Shown here: piece by piece, positions 18,393 through 26,661 of the stretch | Layout of the letters: each line of letters opens with the position of its first letter | Numbering within the stretch: the stretch's first letter is position 1 | Source: Allostella sp. ATCC 35155 | GTDB taxonomy: Bacteria > Pseudomonadota > Alphaproteobacteria > ATCC43930 > Allostellaceae | Direction of reading: 5' to 3' | Assembly (NCBI GenBank): GCA_006738865.1 | Contig: AP019701.1 | Span: forward strand, 4,971,974 to 5,035,973 | DNA length: 64,000 nt | The notes under the pieces: model-generated | Seen by the model: only the letters and a program-made list of their open reading frames with translations | Database searches by the model: none | Told to the model about the DNA's origin: nothing | Made by a program: the position numbers and the translations under genes

Positions 18393-18832
18393 CCTCCGTC
18401 GAGGCGCTTCTTCAGGAAGAACCGGCCGTGTGGCGGCGGGAAGTCCTCGATCGCGCCGAACACTTCGAACCCCAGCTTCTCGTAGAAGCCGCGCGCCTGC
18501 CAGCTCCAGGTGTCGACCCACATGCCGCGGCAGCCGCGCGCGACCGCCTCCTCCTCGGCAGCCTCCATCAGCCGACGACCGAGCCCGCGACCGCGGCGAC
18601 GGGCGTCGACCCACAGCTCGTCGACACACATCCAGCCCCAGTAGCTCTGGGCATAGAGACCGGCGATCTCGCGCTCCGTCGCCGCATCGACGTAGACCGC
18701 GCCGAAGAGGCGCGCTTCGGATCGCCCGACCCGCCGACGGTTGAATTCCGCCAGACGCCGGTCCAGCCGCGCGCGTAGCTCGGGCGGGGGGCGGCGCAGG
18801 ATCCGCAGTTCGACGTCACCGGCGGCCGTCAT
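18389..18832 (-). CDS. GNAT-family N-acetyltransferase
   Basis: A 147-residue acetyltransferase-like protein. The acetyl-CoA binding motif is [22 protein letters not shown] at about 75-97, and the C-terminal [17 protein letters not shown] is typical. The 3' end overlaps the ATPase stop by four bases tail to tail. Substrate unknown. Confidence 0.88.
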   Translation of the reverse strand: MTAAGDVELRILRRPPPELRARLDRRLAEFNRRRVGRSEARLFGAVYVDAATEREIAGLYAQSYWGWMCVDELWVDARRRGRGLGRRLMEAAEEEAVARGCRGMWVDTWSWQARGFYEKLGFEVFGAIEDFPPPHGRFFLKKRLDGG

Positions 18833-18889
18833 CGGCCCACCCCTCGCCTAAACTCTCTTCAACCGCGAGTACAATGCGACCGCATTGCA

Positions 18890-18919
18890 TTCGACAGAAA
18901 TGTCGGCAGGCTCTATAGT
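18890..18919 (+). promoter_or_regulatory. Candidate promoter of the RTX gene with an internal inverted repeat
   Basis: TTCGAC (18890-18895) and TATAGT (18914-18919) are 18 bases apart in a locally AT-richer stretch. CGACA-GAAA-TGTCG (18892-18905) is a perfect small inverted repeat reaching from the -35 into the spacer and could be an operator. Confidence 0.35.
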
Positions 18920-18960
18920 CACAAAATCTTTGTGGATAAGTGTGCTGAGGGGGGAGAAGC

Positions 18961-21456
18961 ATGGCGGTTCTCGCAATATCGGGAGAGGGTCCGGGTACCT
19001 CGACCGGCAACTCCGTGTCGGCCGACTCGGGCGGCAATGCCTATGTCGGCGGCACTCTCACCGGCACGATCGATTTTGACGACGGCACGGCGGAGGCCCT
19101 GGGCAGCTCTGCTTTCTCGAGCGGGTTCGTCGCGAAATATGACGAGGATGGCGGCTTCGAGTGGCTGCGCACGGCCGGCGGCGCAACCAACGGCAACGCG
19201 ACGAGCGTCACCGGCGTCGCCGTCGACGGCAACGACGACGTGGTCGCCGTCGGATGGTTCTCCGCGACCTTGGACTTCGATCCGGGGACACTGGTTCCCG
19301 AACTGGTGTCGAGCGGCCAGGGCTTCGGCGCCGAGATGAACCACTTCGTCGCCAAGTTCGATTCCAACGGCGACCTCCTCTGGGCCCGCACCGCCGACAC
19401 CTCCAGCCTCAACGAGCGCGCCGAGGGCGTCGCGGTCGACGGGGACGGCGCGGTGTTCGTGGTCGGTTCGTTCCGGGAGACGGCGGATTTCGATCCGGGC
19501 GCGGGCACGGTCGAGCTGGCTTCCGACGGCGTCGGCTCCGAGGACCAGAATCACTTCCTCCTCAAATACGACGCCAATGGCGACCTCGAGTGGGCGGTCA
19601 CGTCGGACTCGTCGAGCCTCAACGAATCCGGAATTGCGGTCGCCGTCGACCCGAATGGCAACGCCATCGTTGCCGGCGACTTCACGGGCACCGTCGACTT
19701 CGATCCGGGCGCAGGCACGGTCGAGCTGGTCTCCAGCGGACAGTTCGACCAGGGCAATTTCTTCCTCGCCAAGTATGAAAGCGACGGCGACCTCGATTGG
19801 GCGCTGACGGCGGACGACTCGTCCGGCCTGGAAGGCGCGACCAGCGTCGCGACCGACGCCGCCGGCAACATCTTCCTGGCGGGGTGGTTCGACGGCACCT
19901 TGACCCTGGACGGACAGGTGCTCACGACCGGACAGGACGACTTCACCTACAACTACTTCATCGCGAAGTTCGACGCCGACGGCGATCTGCAGTGGGCCCG
20001 CACCACCGGCGCTTCGACCGGCAACGAGTATGGACTGACCCTGGCCGTCGATGGCGACGGCAGCGCCTACCTTTCCGGCGACTTCGAGGGAACGGTCGAT
20101 TTCGACTCCGGTCCCGGCGCGCTCGAACTGGTGGCGACGGAAGGACTGGGCGGGAACTCGGACCATTTCACCGCGAAGTACAATGATGTGGGCCAGCTGA
20201 TCTGGGTCCAGACCTCCGAGCCCGCGGCAGACTGGGAGGGGAGCGGCTCCGAACAGGCGCGCGGCAGCGACATCCGCGACGGCAAGCTGTATCTGACCGG
20301 CTCGCACTGGGGCACGGTCGACTTCGACCCCGGCCCTGGCGCGGCCATCGTCGACAGCGGAACGGGCAACGGCGCCCACTTCCTGACGATCCAGGATCTG
20401 CCGCGGACGATTCCGCCCGCACCCAGCGACCCGAACGACACGGTGCCGCCCGACGCGCCCGCCATCACCGGCTTCACCGAGAACACCGGCAACCCGTCCG
20501 ACCACGTCACCACCGACCGCACCCTGGTGATCCGCGGCACCGGCGAGCCCGGAAGCCTGATCACGCTCTATCGCTCCGACCCGTACAAGGGCGACATGCT
20601 GATCGGCACCGCCGAAGCCGACGCGGACGGCAACTGGAGCTTCGACCACACCGACACCCAGCTGGCGATCACTACCTATCGCTTCTGGGCCTCGGCCACC
20701 GATGATGCGGGCAACGAATCGGAGCTGTCGGACTCCTTCTCGATCGTGATCGAGCGGGTACAACCCTGGGCGGACGGGTTCGGCGGGCCGGGCAGCATCA
20801 TCTACGGCTACAGCTACTCGAGCGACTGGGTGAACGGCGGCACGTCGGCCGATTCCATCCGCGGCGGCGCCGGCGACGACACGGTCTTCGGCCATGGCGA
20901 GAGCGACCGGCTGTTCGGCGACAACGGCAACGACTGGCTGCACGGCAACCTCGGCAGCGACGAGCTCCACGGCGGCGACGGCAACGACACGATCTTCGGC
21001 GGCCAGGGCAGCGACTGGGTCTTCGGGGACAGCGGGAACGACTGGCTGAACGGCAACAAAGGCAGCGACGTCCTGGAGGGGGCCGCGGGACGCGACACGC
21101 TCCATGGCGGCCAGGGTAACGACCAGCTCAGCGGCGGGGCGGACGACGACCTGCTGGCCGGCGACCGCGGCAACGACACGATGTCGGGCGGCATCGGCTC
21201 GGACCAGTTCCTCTTCGGGCCGGAGAGCGGGTCCGATCGCGTCTCCGACTTCGATCCGCTCGCCGACCAGTTGCTGATCGATCTCGACGCCGGCGGCACC
21301 ATCAACGGCGTCCTCATCGCGTCGCCGGCCGACCTGTTGGCACGGGTGATCGACACCGCGGACGGTGCCTATGTCGATCTCGGCGACGGCCACGGCTTCC
21401 TCCTGGCCGGCGTCGCCAAGTCGGCCCTGTCGGAGGACGACTTCCTGCTGCTGTGA
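18961..21456 (+). CDS. Large RTX protein: propeller-like repeats, Ig-like domain, calcium-binding repeats
   Basis: An 831-residue predicted secreted protein. Residues 1-480 contain seven units of about 70 residues, each with a G-T-x-DFDPG-like strand and FxxKYDxxGDLxWA, as in SBBP/beta-propeller repeats; seven units would close a propeller. Residues 490-600 form a bacterial Ig-like domain (VPPDAPAITGF to IVIE). Residues 630-756 are RTX nonapeptides (GGxGxDxx repeats), and the C-terminus ends DDFLLL. There is no N-terminal signal peptide, which fits type I secretion with a C-terminal signal, yet no type I transporter genes are nearby. A strong GGGGGAG site precedes the ATG. Confidence 0.88.
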   Translation: MAVLAISGEGPGTSTGNSVSADSGGNAYVGGTLTGTIDFDDGTAEALGSSAFSSGFVAKYDEDGGFEWLRTAGGATNGNATSVTGVAVDGNDDVVAVGWFSATLDFDPGTLVPELVSSGQGFGAEMNHFVAKFDSNGDLLWARTADTSSLNERAEGVAVDGDGAVFVVGSFRETADFDPGAGTVELASDGVGSEDQNHFLLKYDANGDLEWAVTSDSSSLNESGIAVAVDPNGNAIVAGDFTGTVDFDPGAGTVELVSSGQFDQGNFFLAKYESDGDLDWALTADDSSGLEGATSVATDAAGNIFLAGWFDGTLTLDGQVLTTGQDDFTYNYFIAKFDADGDLQWARTTGASTGNEYGLTLAVDGDGSAYLSGDFEGTVDFDSGPGALELVATEGLGGNSDHFTAKYNDVGQLIWVQTSEPAADWEGSGSEQARGSDIRDGKLYLTGSHWGTVDFDPGPGAAIVDSGTGNGAHFLTIQDLPRTIPPAPSDPNDTVPPDAPAITGFTENTGNPSDHVTTDRTLVIRGTGEPGSLITLYRSDPYKGDMLIGTAEADADGNWSFDHTDTQLAITTYRFWASATDDAGNESELSDSFSIVIERVQPWADGFGGPGSIIYGYSYSSDWVNGGTSADSIRGGAGDDTVFGHGESDRLFGDNGNDWLHGNLGSDELHGGDGNDTIFGGQGSDWVFGDSGNDWLNGNKGSDVLEGAAGRDTLHGGQGNDQLSGGADDDLLAGDRGNDTMSGGIGSDQFLFGPESGSDRVSDFDPLADQLLIDLDAGGTINGVLIASPADLLARVIDTADGAYVDLGDGHGFLLAGVAKSALSEDDFLLL

Positions 21457-21462
21457 CGACTG

Positions 21463-21502
21463 CCCCGCAATCGCCGACCTGGGGAGGGCGGCGATTGCGG
21501 GG
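21463..21502 (+). terminator. 14-bp perfect inverted repeat after the RTX gene
   Basis: CCCCGCAATCGCCG and its exact complement flank a 12-base loop, beginning six bases after the RTX stop codon. There is no U-tail, but stem length and position fit a terminator. Confidence 0.65.
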
Positions 21503-21531
21503 CGGGCCGGCGACATGCGACTGTCGCCCCG

Positions 21532-22455
21532 ATGAATCGCCCCAATTTCTACGCTTCGAGCGGCCTTGATCGCGTCAGCCACCTGCGCCGCGACCAGGAT
21601 TGGCTCGCCCAGCAGCTGGCCGCTCCGGAAACCCGGATCCAGCCGGTCTGGAAATCGCAGAACTTCATCGCGCGCGGTGCGGAGCCGGCAGCGGGCTGGC
21701 TGCCGGCGAACGCGCTGCGGGACCAGATCGCGGCGGGCGCGCCGGTCGCGCTGCTCGGCACGCTGGGCGGCGTGGCGCACTTCGCCGTCGACCTCTCGGC
21801 CCTCGAGTCACCGCTTGAGCTGCCGGGCATCGCCGAACTGGGAGACTTCTTCGACCTGCGTCGCGTCGGCCCGGCGCTGCGGCATGCCGATGGCGGCATG
21901 CTCGCCTTTGCGCGCGGCATTCTGCACTGGCATTCGCGGCACCGCTTCTGCGGCGTCTGCGGCAGCCCGACGGTGTCGAGCGAGGCGGGACACCAGCGCC
22001 GCTGCACCGATCCCGGGTGCAACACCAGCCACTTTCCGCGCACCGATCCCGCGGTGATCATGCTGGTCCATCGCGGCGACCGCTGCCTGCTCGGCCGACA
22101 GCCGCAGTTTCCCCCCGGCATGCATTCGACCCTGGCCGGGTTCGTCGAGCCGGGCGAGAGCCTGGAGGATGCGGTCGCGCGCGAGGTCCGCGAAGAGACG
22201 GGGATCGTGGTCGACGACGTCCGTTACCATTCGTCGCAGCCCTGGCCGTTTCCGTCGTCGGTCATGCTCGGTTTCCATGCCCGCGCCGTCACCGACGAGA
22301 TCGTGGTCGACACAAACGAGCTCGAACGGGCCGCGTGGTACGACCGCACATGGATCCTGGCCCATCCGGCCGACGACTCGTTCCGCCTGCCGCGCCCGGA
22401 TTCGATCGCGCGCCGTCTGGTCGAAGACTGGCTGAAGGGCGACGTGCCGACCTGA
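21532..22455 (+). CDS. nudC: NAD(+) diphosphatase NudC
   Basis: Hydrolyses NAD(H) to NMN(H) and AMP and can remove NAD caps from RNA. The 307-residue product has the NudC layout: N-terminal domain, zinc ribbon with cysteines at about 140, 143, 158 and 163, NUDIX box GFVEPGESLEDAVAREVREE at about 203-222, and the NudC-specific SQPWPFPSS at 235-243. It is separated from the RTX gene by a terminator-like repeat. Confidence 0.96.
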   Translation: MNRPNFYASSGLDRVSHLRRDQDWLAQQLAAPETRIQPVWKSQNFIARGAEPAAGWLPANALRDQIAAGAPVALLGTLGGVAHFAVDLSALESPLELPGIAELGDFFDLRRVGPALRHADGGMLAFARGILHWHSRHRFCGVCGSPTVSSEAGHQRRCTDPGCNTSHFPRTDPAVIMLVHRGDRCLLGRQPQFPPGMHSTLAGFVEPGESLEDAVAREVREETGIVVDDVRYHSSQPWPFPSSVMLGFHARAVTDEIVVDTNELERAAWYDRTWILAHPADDSFRLPRPDSIARRLVEDWLKGDVPT

Positions 22456-22496
22456 CGAGGCGATCCGGAACGGACGGGCGGCGCGTACAAGGGATC

Positions 22497-23363
22497 ATGC
22501 CGTCCGTCCTGGCGACACTTGCCCGACCCTTCCTCGCTGCCCTGGCCCTCGTCGGCTGCGCACCGCTCGACCTGCTCGACGCCGTCGTCCCGACCTCGGG
22601 AGAGGAGCGGCGGCTGGGGCTCGCATATGGCCAGGATCCGCGGCAGCGGCTCGACGTCTACCTGCCCGGACCGGCGGCACGGCCGGCGGCGGTCGTCGTG
22701 TTCATCCATGGCGGCTCCTGGAGCGACGGCAGCCGCAGCCAGTACCGGTTCGTCGGCCAGGATCTGGCCGCGCGCGGGTTCGTGGCAGTCATCCCCGACT
22801 ACCGCCTCCATCCGGACGGGCGCTGGCCGCGCTTCGTCGAGGATGCGGCCGCAGCCGTCGCCTGGGCCGTGCACCATGCGGACGAGATCGGCGGCGACCC
22901 GCGCCGGGTCGTCGTCATGGGCCACTCCGCCGGCGCCTACAATGCCGCGATGGTCGCGCTGGAGCCGCGATGGCTGGCGGCGCACGGGCTGGAGCGGGAT
23001 GTGATCGCTGGCTTCGTCGGCCTCTCGGGCCCCTACGACTTCCTGCCCTTCACCGATTCCGTCACCCGCCGCGTCTTCGGCCATGTCCCGGATCCCCAGG
23101 TGACGCAGCCCGTCACCGTCGCACGCGCCGGCGCGCCTCCGGTCCTCCTGATCCACGGAACGGGCGACGACACCGTCTATCCGCGCAACAGCACCCGGCT
23201 GGCCGAGCGCCTGCGGTCACTCGAGGTGCCGGTCGAACTGATACTGCACCCCGGGGTCGGCCATGCCGGGACGGTGCTGGCTTTCTCGCCGCTCTCACGC
23301 GACGACCCGCCGGTGCCGTCGGAGCTTCTGGGTTTCGTCGCCCGGTTGGGGCTCGACGAGTAG
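22497..23363 (+). CDS. Alpha/beta-hydrolase, predicted lipoprotein esterase
   Basis: A 288-residue hydrolase of the carboxylesterase/BD-FAE type. The N-terminus has a lipoprotein signal (LALVGC, Cys about residue 20), so the protein is probably membrane-anchored in the envelope. The oxyanion-hole motif HGGSW, the nucleophile GHSAG and the late HGTGDDTV and GVGHAG segments supply the Ser-Asp-His triad. It follows nudC by about 40 bases. Substrate unknown. Confidence 0.88.
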   Translation: MPSVLATLARPFLAALALVGCAPLDLLDAVVPTSGEERRLGLAYGQDPRQRLDVYLPGPAARPAAVVVFIHGGSWSDGSRSQYRFVGQDLAARGFVAVIPDYRLHPDGRWPRFVEDAAAAVAWAVHHADEIGGDPRRVVVMGHSAGAYNAAMVALEPRWLAAHGLERDVIAGFVGLSGPYDFLPFTDSVTRRVFGHVPDPQVTQPVTVARAGAPPVLLIHGTGDDTVYPRNSTRLAERLRSLEVPVELILHPGVGHAGTVLAFSPLSRDDPPVPSELLGFVARLGLDE

Positions 23364-23366
23364 CCC

Positions 23367-24230
23367 TCAGTCTGCCTCGGAGAGATTGGCGGCGCGGTAG
23401 GGATGGGCCGGATAGACGCCGAGGATCCGCAGATCGCGCGAGAAGAAGCGCAGCTCCTCGAGCGCCAGCCGCAGCGGCCGCTCGTCCGGGTGCCCCTCGA
23501 CGTCCGCATAGAACTGCGTCGCCTCGAACCGGCCCTGGATCATGTAGCTCTCTAGCTTGGTCATGTTGACGCCGTTCGTGGCGAAGCCGCCGAGCGCCTT
23601 GTAGAGGGCGGCCGGCACGCTGCGGACCCGGAAGACGAAGCTGGTGACGATCGTGCCGGAGCCGGGAGCGGGAACCTCCGGCTCGCGCGCGAGAACGACG
23701 AAGCGGGTCGTGTTGTCGGACGCGTCGGCAATGTCCTGCGCCAGCGAGACGAGGCCGTAGATCTCGCCGGCCAGGGAGGAGGCGATGGCCCCGACCGCCG
23801 GATCGCCGGCCGTCGCCACCTCGCGCGCCGCGCCCGCCGTGTCGGCGGCCACGACGGCCTCGAGCCCGTGGCGGCGCAGGAAGCCGCGGCATTGCGGCAG
23901 CGCGTGAATGTGGCTGCGGACCTGCCGCAGGTCCGAGAGGGTTGCGCCGGGCACCGCCAGAAGGTGGTGGCGGACCGGCTCGAAATGCTCGCCGACGATG
24001 TGCAGGCCGGAGTGGGGCATCAGGTGGTGGATGTCCGCGACCCGGCCCGCCACCGAATTGTCGATCGGGATCATCGCGAGCTGCGCCGTGCCGTCGGCGA
24101 CGGCCGCGAACGCGTCCTCGAAGGCGGCGCAGGGCAGGGGCTCGTAGTCGAGGCGGGCGTGCCGGCAGGCGAGATGGGAATAGGCGCCGAGTTGCCCCTG
24201 GAAGGCGATGCGGCCGGGCGATGGGGGCAT
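23367..24230 (-). CDS. pheA: Prephenate dehydratase
   Basis: Converts prephenate to phenylpyruvate in phenylalanine synthesis. The 287-residue product is the monofunctional type: the periplasmic-binding-like catalytic domain (FQGQLGAYSHLA, MIPIDNSVAGRVAD, DNTTRFVVL) and a C-terminal ACT domain (GVNMTKLESYMIQGRFEATQF) for feedback by phenylalanine. ATG 24230 is chosen because GAGGAG stands just upstream; an ATG 21 bases earlier at 24251 lacks a site but abuts the kdsB stop. It is probably co-transcribed with kdsB. Confidence 0.95.
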   Translation of the reverse strand: MPPSPGRIAFQGQLGAYSHLACRHARLDYEPLPCAAFEDAFAAVADGTAQLAMIPIDNSVAGRVADIHHLMPHSGLHIVGEHFEPVRHHLLAVPGATLSDLRQVRSHIHALPQCRGFLRRHGLEAVVAADTAGAAREVATAGDPAVGAIASSLAGEIYGLVSLAQDIADASDNTTRFVVLAREPEVPAPGSGTIVTSFVFRVRSVPAALYKALGGFATNGVNMTKLESYMIQGRFEATQFYADVEGHPDERPLRLALEELRFFSRDLRILGVYPAHPYRAANLSEAD

Positions 24231-24251
24231 GACGTTCTCCTCGGACGACAT

Positions 24252-25007
24252 CTAGCGGGCGGCGGCCGGCGCCAGCATGGCACGGGCGCGTTCAAGGTCG
24301 GCCGGAGTGTCGACCCCAAGCGGTACGGTGTCGACCAGCGCGACATCGATGCGCATCCCGGCCTCCAGCGCGCGGAGCTGCTCCAGGCTCTCGCGCTGCT
24401 CCAGCACGCCCTGCGGCAGCGCGACGAACCGCTCCAGCGCGGTCCGCCGGAAGGCATAGAGGCCGATATGGTGATAGAGCGGCCCCGGGCCGGAGGGCGC
24501 GGTCGCGCGGGTGAAATAGAGCGCCCGGGCGACCGGCCGGCCCGGTGACAGCGGCGCGATCGCCTTCACCACGTTCGGGTTGGTGCGCTCCTCCTCGCGC
24601 GTGATCTCGGCCGCCAGCGTGGCGATGTCGACCGCGGGGTCGCCGAGCGGCTCCAGCGCCAGGCGCACGATCGCGGGGTCGATCGTCGGCAGGTCGCCCT
24701 GGACGTTGACGATCGCGTCGTACCGCCCGGCCGGATCGAACCGCTGCAGCGCCGCCCAGACGCGGTCGCTGCCGCGCGGCAGGTCCGGATCGGTGAGGAC
24801 CGCCGCCCCGCCGGCGCGTTCGATCGCGTCGACGATGGGCCGGTCGCCCGCCGCCACCAGCACCGGCCCGACCGCCGCCTCGACGGCGCGGCGCCAGACA
24901 TGCACGATCATCGCCTCGCCATGGATGTCGGCGAGCGGCTTGTCGGGAAGGCGGGTGGCCGCCAAGCGGGCGGGAATCACCACAATGGGGCGGAGAGCGG
25001 AGGTCAC
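24252..25007 (-). CDS. kdsB: 3-deoxy-manno-octulosonate cytidylyltransferase
   Basis: Activates KDO with CTP for lipid A-core synthesis. The 251-residue length is typical. Visible motifs are [20 protein letters not shown] at the N-terminus (nucleotide binding), [12 protein letters not shown] (metal and substrate binding) and HIGLYAFRR near the middle. The start has no strong ribosome binding site. It is upstream of pheA on the same strand with no gap. Confidence 0.95.
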   Translation of the reverse strand: MTSALRPIVVIPARLAATRLPDKPLADIHGEAMIVHVWRRAVEAAVGPVLVAAGDRPIVDAIERAGGAAVLTDPDLPRGSDRVWAALQRFDPAGRYDAIVNVQGDLPTIDPAIVRLALEPLGDPAVDIATLAAEITREEERTNPNVVKAIAPLSPGRPVARALYFTRATAPSGPGPLYHHIGLYAFRRTALERFVALPQGVLEQRESLEQLRALEAGMRIDVALVDTVPLGVDTPADLERARAMLAPAAAR

Positions 25008-25084
25008 GTCAGGCCGTCATGCGTCGTTATGCCGCAGCGGAAAACCGGGCCATTCCAGAGGCTTGGCGTCCGTGCCGCGACCGG

Positions 25085-25243
25085 ATGAAGCACATTTTCC
25101 TGATGCTGTCAGCGGCTTTCGCATGTATCTCATGCTCCATGCCCGGGCCGGGGGACGGCCGCGGGACGGCGGCACCGGCCGCCCGAGGGCGGTCTCCCTG
25201 CCGTCCGATTGAGCCCAGCGGGAGTACGAGGTCGCACCCATGA
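25085..25243 (+). CDS. Possible small lipoprotein, doubtful
   Basis: A 52-residue frame beginning MKHIFLMLSAAFACISC, which resembles a lipoprotein leader with one or two possible modified cysteines. Its stop overlaps the cytochrome start as ATGA. The rest is Pro/Arg/Ser-rich and unconserved-looking, and there is no clear ribosome binding site, so it may be chance. The remainder of 25008-25239 holds no feature I can support. Confidence 0.22.
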   Translation: MKHIFLMLSAAFACISCSMPGPGDGRGTAAPAARGRSPCRPIEPSGSTRSHP

Positions 25244-25770
25244 GTCTGGAGACGAACAAGATCGCGGCGGCGGTGCTGACCGCCGGCGTCATCGCGATGA
25301 CCAGCGGCTTCATTGCCGGCATCCTCGTGCATCCGCACCAGCTCAAGGAAAGCGTCTACAAGGTCGAGGGCGTCCAGCAGGCGGCGGCCCCGGCCGCAGC
25401 CGCCCCGCCGGCGATCGAACCCGTCGGCCCGCTGCTGGCCGCGGCCGACCTCGCCGCCGGCGAGGCCCAGTCCAAGAAATGCACGGCCTGCCACACCTTC
25501 ACCCAGGGCGGTCCGAACCGCGTCGGTCCCAACCTCTGGGACATCGTCGGCGCCAAGCACGCGCATGCCGAGGGCTTCGCCTACTCCGACGCGATCAAGA
25601 GCAAGTCCGGCAACTGGGACTACGAGGAACTGAACCACTTCCTGGCCAGCCCGCGGACCTATGCGCCCGGCACCAAGATGGCCTTCGCCGGCCTGCCCCG
25701 GGTTGCGGACCGCGCGGCGCTGATCGCCTATCTCCGGACCCTGAGCGCCAGCCCGAAGCCGCTTCCGTGA
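25240..25770 (+). CDS. Membrane-anchored class I cytochrome c
   Basis: A 176-residue c-type cytochrome similar in layout to CycM. An uncleaved N-terminal membrane segment (about 9-30) is followed by an Ala/Pro linker and a cytochrome c domain with haem site CTACH and axial methionine in PGTKMAFAGLP. It would carry electrons from the bc1 complex to an oxidase at the periplasmic face. It overlaps the following phosphatase gene by a GTGA. Confidence 0.93.
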   Translation: MSLETNKIAAAVLTAGVIAMTSGFIAGILVHPHQLKESVYKVEGVQQAAAPAAAAPPAIEPVGPLLAAADLAAGEAQSKKCTACHTFTQGGPNRVGPNLWDIVGAKHAHAEGFAYSDAIKSKSGNWDYEELNHFLASPRTYAPGTKMAFAGLPRVADRAALIAYLRTLSASPKPLP

Positions 25771-26555
25771 CCGGCTCGCCGTTTCCGGCCGAGGCGCTGG
25801 CGCTGGCCGGCCGCCTCGCCGACGCGGCCGGCGCCGTCATCCGTCCCCATTTCCGTACCGGCGTCGCCATCGTCGACAAGGCGGACGAGAGCCCGGTCAC
25901 GATCGCCGACCGCGATGCCGAAGCGGCGATGCGGCAGCTGATCGAGGATGCGTTTCCCGAACACGGGATTCTCGGCGAGGAGCACGGTTCGGTTCGGCTG
26001 GACGCCGAATTCGTCTGGGTGCTGGATCCGATCGACGGGACCAAGGCCTTCATCTCGGGCCTGCCCGTGTTCGGCACGTTGATCGCTCTTCTCCATGGCG
26101 GGCGGCCGGTCCTGGGCGTGATCGACCAGCCGATTTCCGGTGAGCGCTGGCTGGGCGCCGAAGGGCGCGGAACCACCCTGAACGGGCGGCCCGTCCATGC
26201 CCGTGCCTGCGAGCGTCTCGATCGCGCCACGCTCTTCGCGACCGCGCCCGACATGTTCAAGGGCGAGGAGATCGCCGCGTTCGAGCGGCTGCGCGGGTCG
26301 GTCAAGCTCATGCGCTGGGGCGCCGACTGCTACGCCACGGCCATGGTCGCCTCGGGTCATGCCGATCTCGTCGTCGAATCCTCGCTGCAGCCCTACGACT
26401 TCTGTGCCCTGGCTCCCGTGATCGAGGGCGCCGGCGGCATCGCCACCGACTGGGAGGGGCGGCCGCTGCGGATCGATTCCGGGCGGCGATCGGCGATCGC
26501 CGGCGACCGGCGCGCCCATGCCGCCGCCCTGGAAGCGCTCGCCTGGCACGCCTAG
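25767..26555 (+). CDS. Inositol-monophosphatase-family phosphatase, HisN-like
   Basis: A 262-residue phosphatase. Metal-binding motifs are EEHG (about 72), DPIDGTKAFISGLPVFGTLIAL and, near the C-terminus, QPYDFCALAPVIEGAGG. The DGTKAFISG form is characteristic of HisN histidinol-phosphatases of Alpha- and Actinobacteria rather than of CysQ, so histidine synthesis is the likelier role. The GTG start overlaps the cytochrome stop. Confidence 0.85.
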   Translation: MTGSPFPAEALALAGRLADAAGAVIRPHFRTGVAIVDKADESPVTIADRDAEAAMRQLIEDAFPEHGILGEEHGSVRLDAEFVWVLDPIDGTKAFISGLPVFGTLIALLHGGRPVLGVIDQPISGERWLGAEGRGTTLNGRPVHARACERLDRATLFATAPDMFKGEEIAAFERLRGSVKLMRWGADCYATAMVASGHADLVVESSLQPYDFCALAPVIEGAGGIATDWEGRPLRIDSGRRSAIAGDRRAHAAALEALAWHA

Positions 26556-26661
26556 CGCGCTGCCTGAACGGTTTTTCATCGGCGCCACCGCGACCGGCGT
26601 CTTGCCTCGGCAGTCGCGAAGCCACAGGTTGGATCGGACTGCCCGCAACGAGAGGCCGCCG

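Noticed and set aside
18919-21780. 953-residue open frame on the minus strand
   Set aside because: Antisense shadow of the RTX gene; its repeats mirror the RTX repeats on the other strand.
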